64,000 nucleotides of DNA from Rhodocyclales bacterium GT-UBC (GTDB lineage: Bacteria; Pseudomonadota; Gammaproteobacteria; Burkholderiales; Rhodocyclaceae), in NCBI GenBank assembly GCA_003583745.1, contig QXPY01000002.1, positions 372,001-436,000 of the forward strand. Reading direction: 5' to 3'. Of the stretch, positions 63,922 to 64,000 are shown piece after piece (position 1 is the first letter of the stretch; each line of letters starts with the position of its first letter). The position numbers were made by a program, and so were the translations under genes. The notes under the pieces were generated by a model, which did not search any database, was not told where the DNA came from, and saw only the letters and a program-made list of their open reading frames with translations.

Positions 63922-64000
63922 ATGCCCGCCCGCTCCTTGCTCACCCTTTCCCGGATCGCGCTGACCGGCGCCCTGCTCGGCCAGGCTCTCCCCGGCCAGG
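63922..64000 (+). CDS. start of an exported protein, truncated by the window end
   Basis: Only 26 codons are visible. They read MPARSLLTLSRIALTGALLG and on to QALPGQ, a basic start followed by a hydrophobic stretch, which looks like a Sec signal peptide. The ribosome-binding site is weak. Function cannot be told. Confidence 0.45.
   Translation, partial: MPARSLLTLSRIALTGALLGQALPGQ

Noticed and set aside
1-64000. Search by eye for CRISPR arrays, tRNA or rRNA genes, insertion sequences and phage genes
   Set aside because: No direct-repeat array, cloverleaf, transposase or integrase was seen.

Overview
The window looks like a chromosomal segment of a GC-rich betaproteobacterium, most likely of the Rhodocyclales (Dechloromonas/Azonexus/Azoarcus-like). 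This is inferred from the gene mix: a PhaM-type PHA granule regulator, a fused indolepyruvate:ferredoxin oxidoreductase, a fused isobutyryl-CoA mutase, LIV-type ABC transporters linked to CoA ligases, minCDE, and many Cache-domain signalling proteins. No tRNA, rRNA, CRISPR array, insertion sequence or phage gene was seen. Coding density is high and no gap exceeds 300 bases.

Layout. 1-3.9 kb: 3' part missing of a LIV-type binding lipoprotein, divergent from a FeeM-like acyltransferase/PilZ fusion and an FAD-linked dehydrogenase. 4-13 kb: a Cache histidine kinase, the fused IOR enzyme, a membrane-anchored methyltransferase, and a second histidine kinase convergent with a LuxR-type response regulator. 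13-18.7 kb: phaM, an AEC transporter, an NfeD/SPFH pair, then a four-gene tautomerase/carboxymuconolactone decarboxylase/DUF4865 operon with a divergent LysR gene. 18.6-28.8 kb: a nine-gene minus-strand operon (acyl-CoA synthetase, livG-H-M-K-F, PaaK-like protein, periplasmic protein, CaiB/BaiF racemase-like protein) that looks like an import-and-activation pathway for an organic acid. 29-30.8 kb: a Cca-like protein lacking the nucleotidyltransferase head, divergent from a Crp/Fnr regulator.

30.9-36.6 kb: a tightly overlapping operon equivalent to E. coli ynbA-C-D-B, with an added two-helix membrane protein and a PlsC-type acyltransferase. It has the parts list of a phospholipid-synthesis or lipid-remodelling pathway whose product is unknown to me, and it is the best candidate for an undescribed system here. 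36.6-42.3 kb: a large hybrid kinase and a chemoreceptor. 42.6-47.7 kb: icmF with a divergent AraC-type regulator and a FolE-family enzyme. 47.7-50 kb: a polar amino-acid ABC transporter with a terminator behind the binding-protein gene. 50-54 kb: two diguanylate cyclases facing away from each other and a YihY-type membrane protein.

54-64 kb: gpmI, a YbfB-type MFS transporter with divergent LysR, adhP, a small Lys/Ala/Glu-rich secreted protein, an unrecognised 255-residue protein, minC-minD-minE, and a ClpX-like ATPase lacking the zinc-binding domain. The window ends in the signal peptide of another exported protein.

Start codons were chosen by reading ribosome-binding sites, family N-termini and overlaps. 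Promoter and operator calls are pattern matches by eye and are less certain than the genes.
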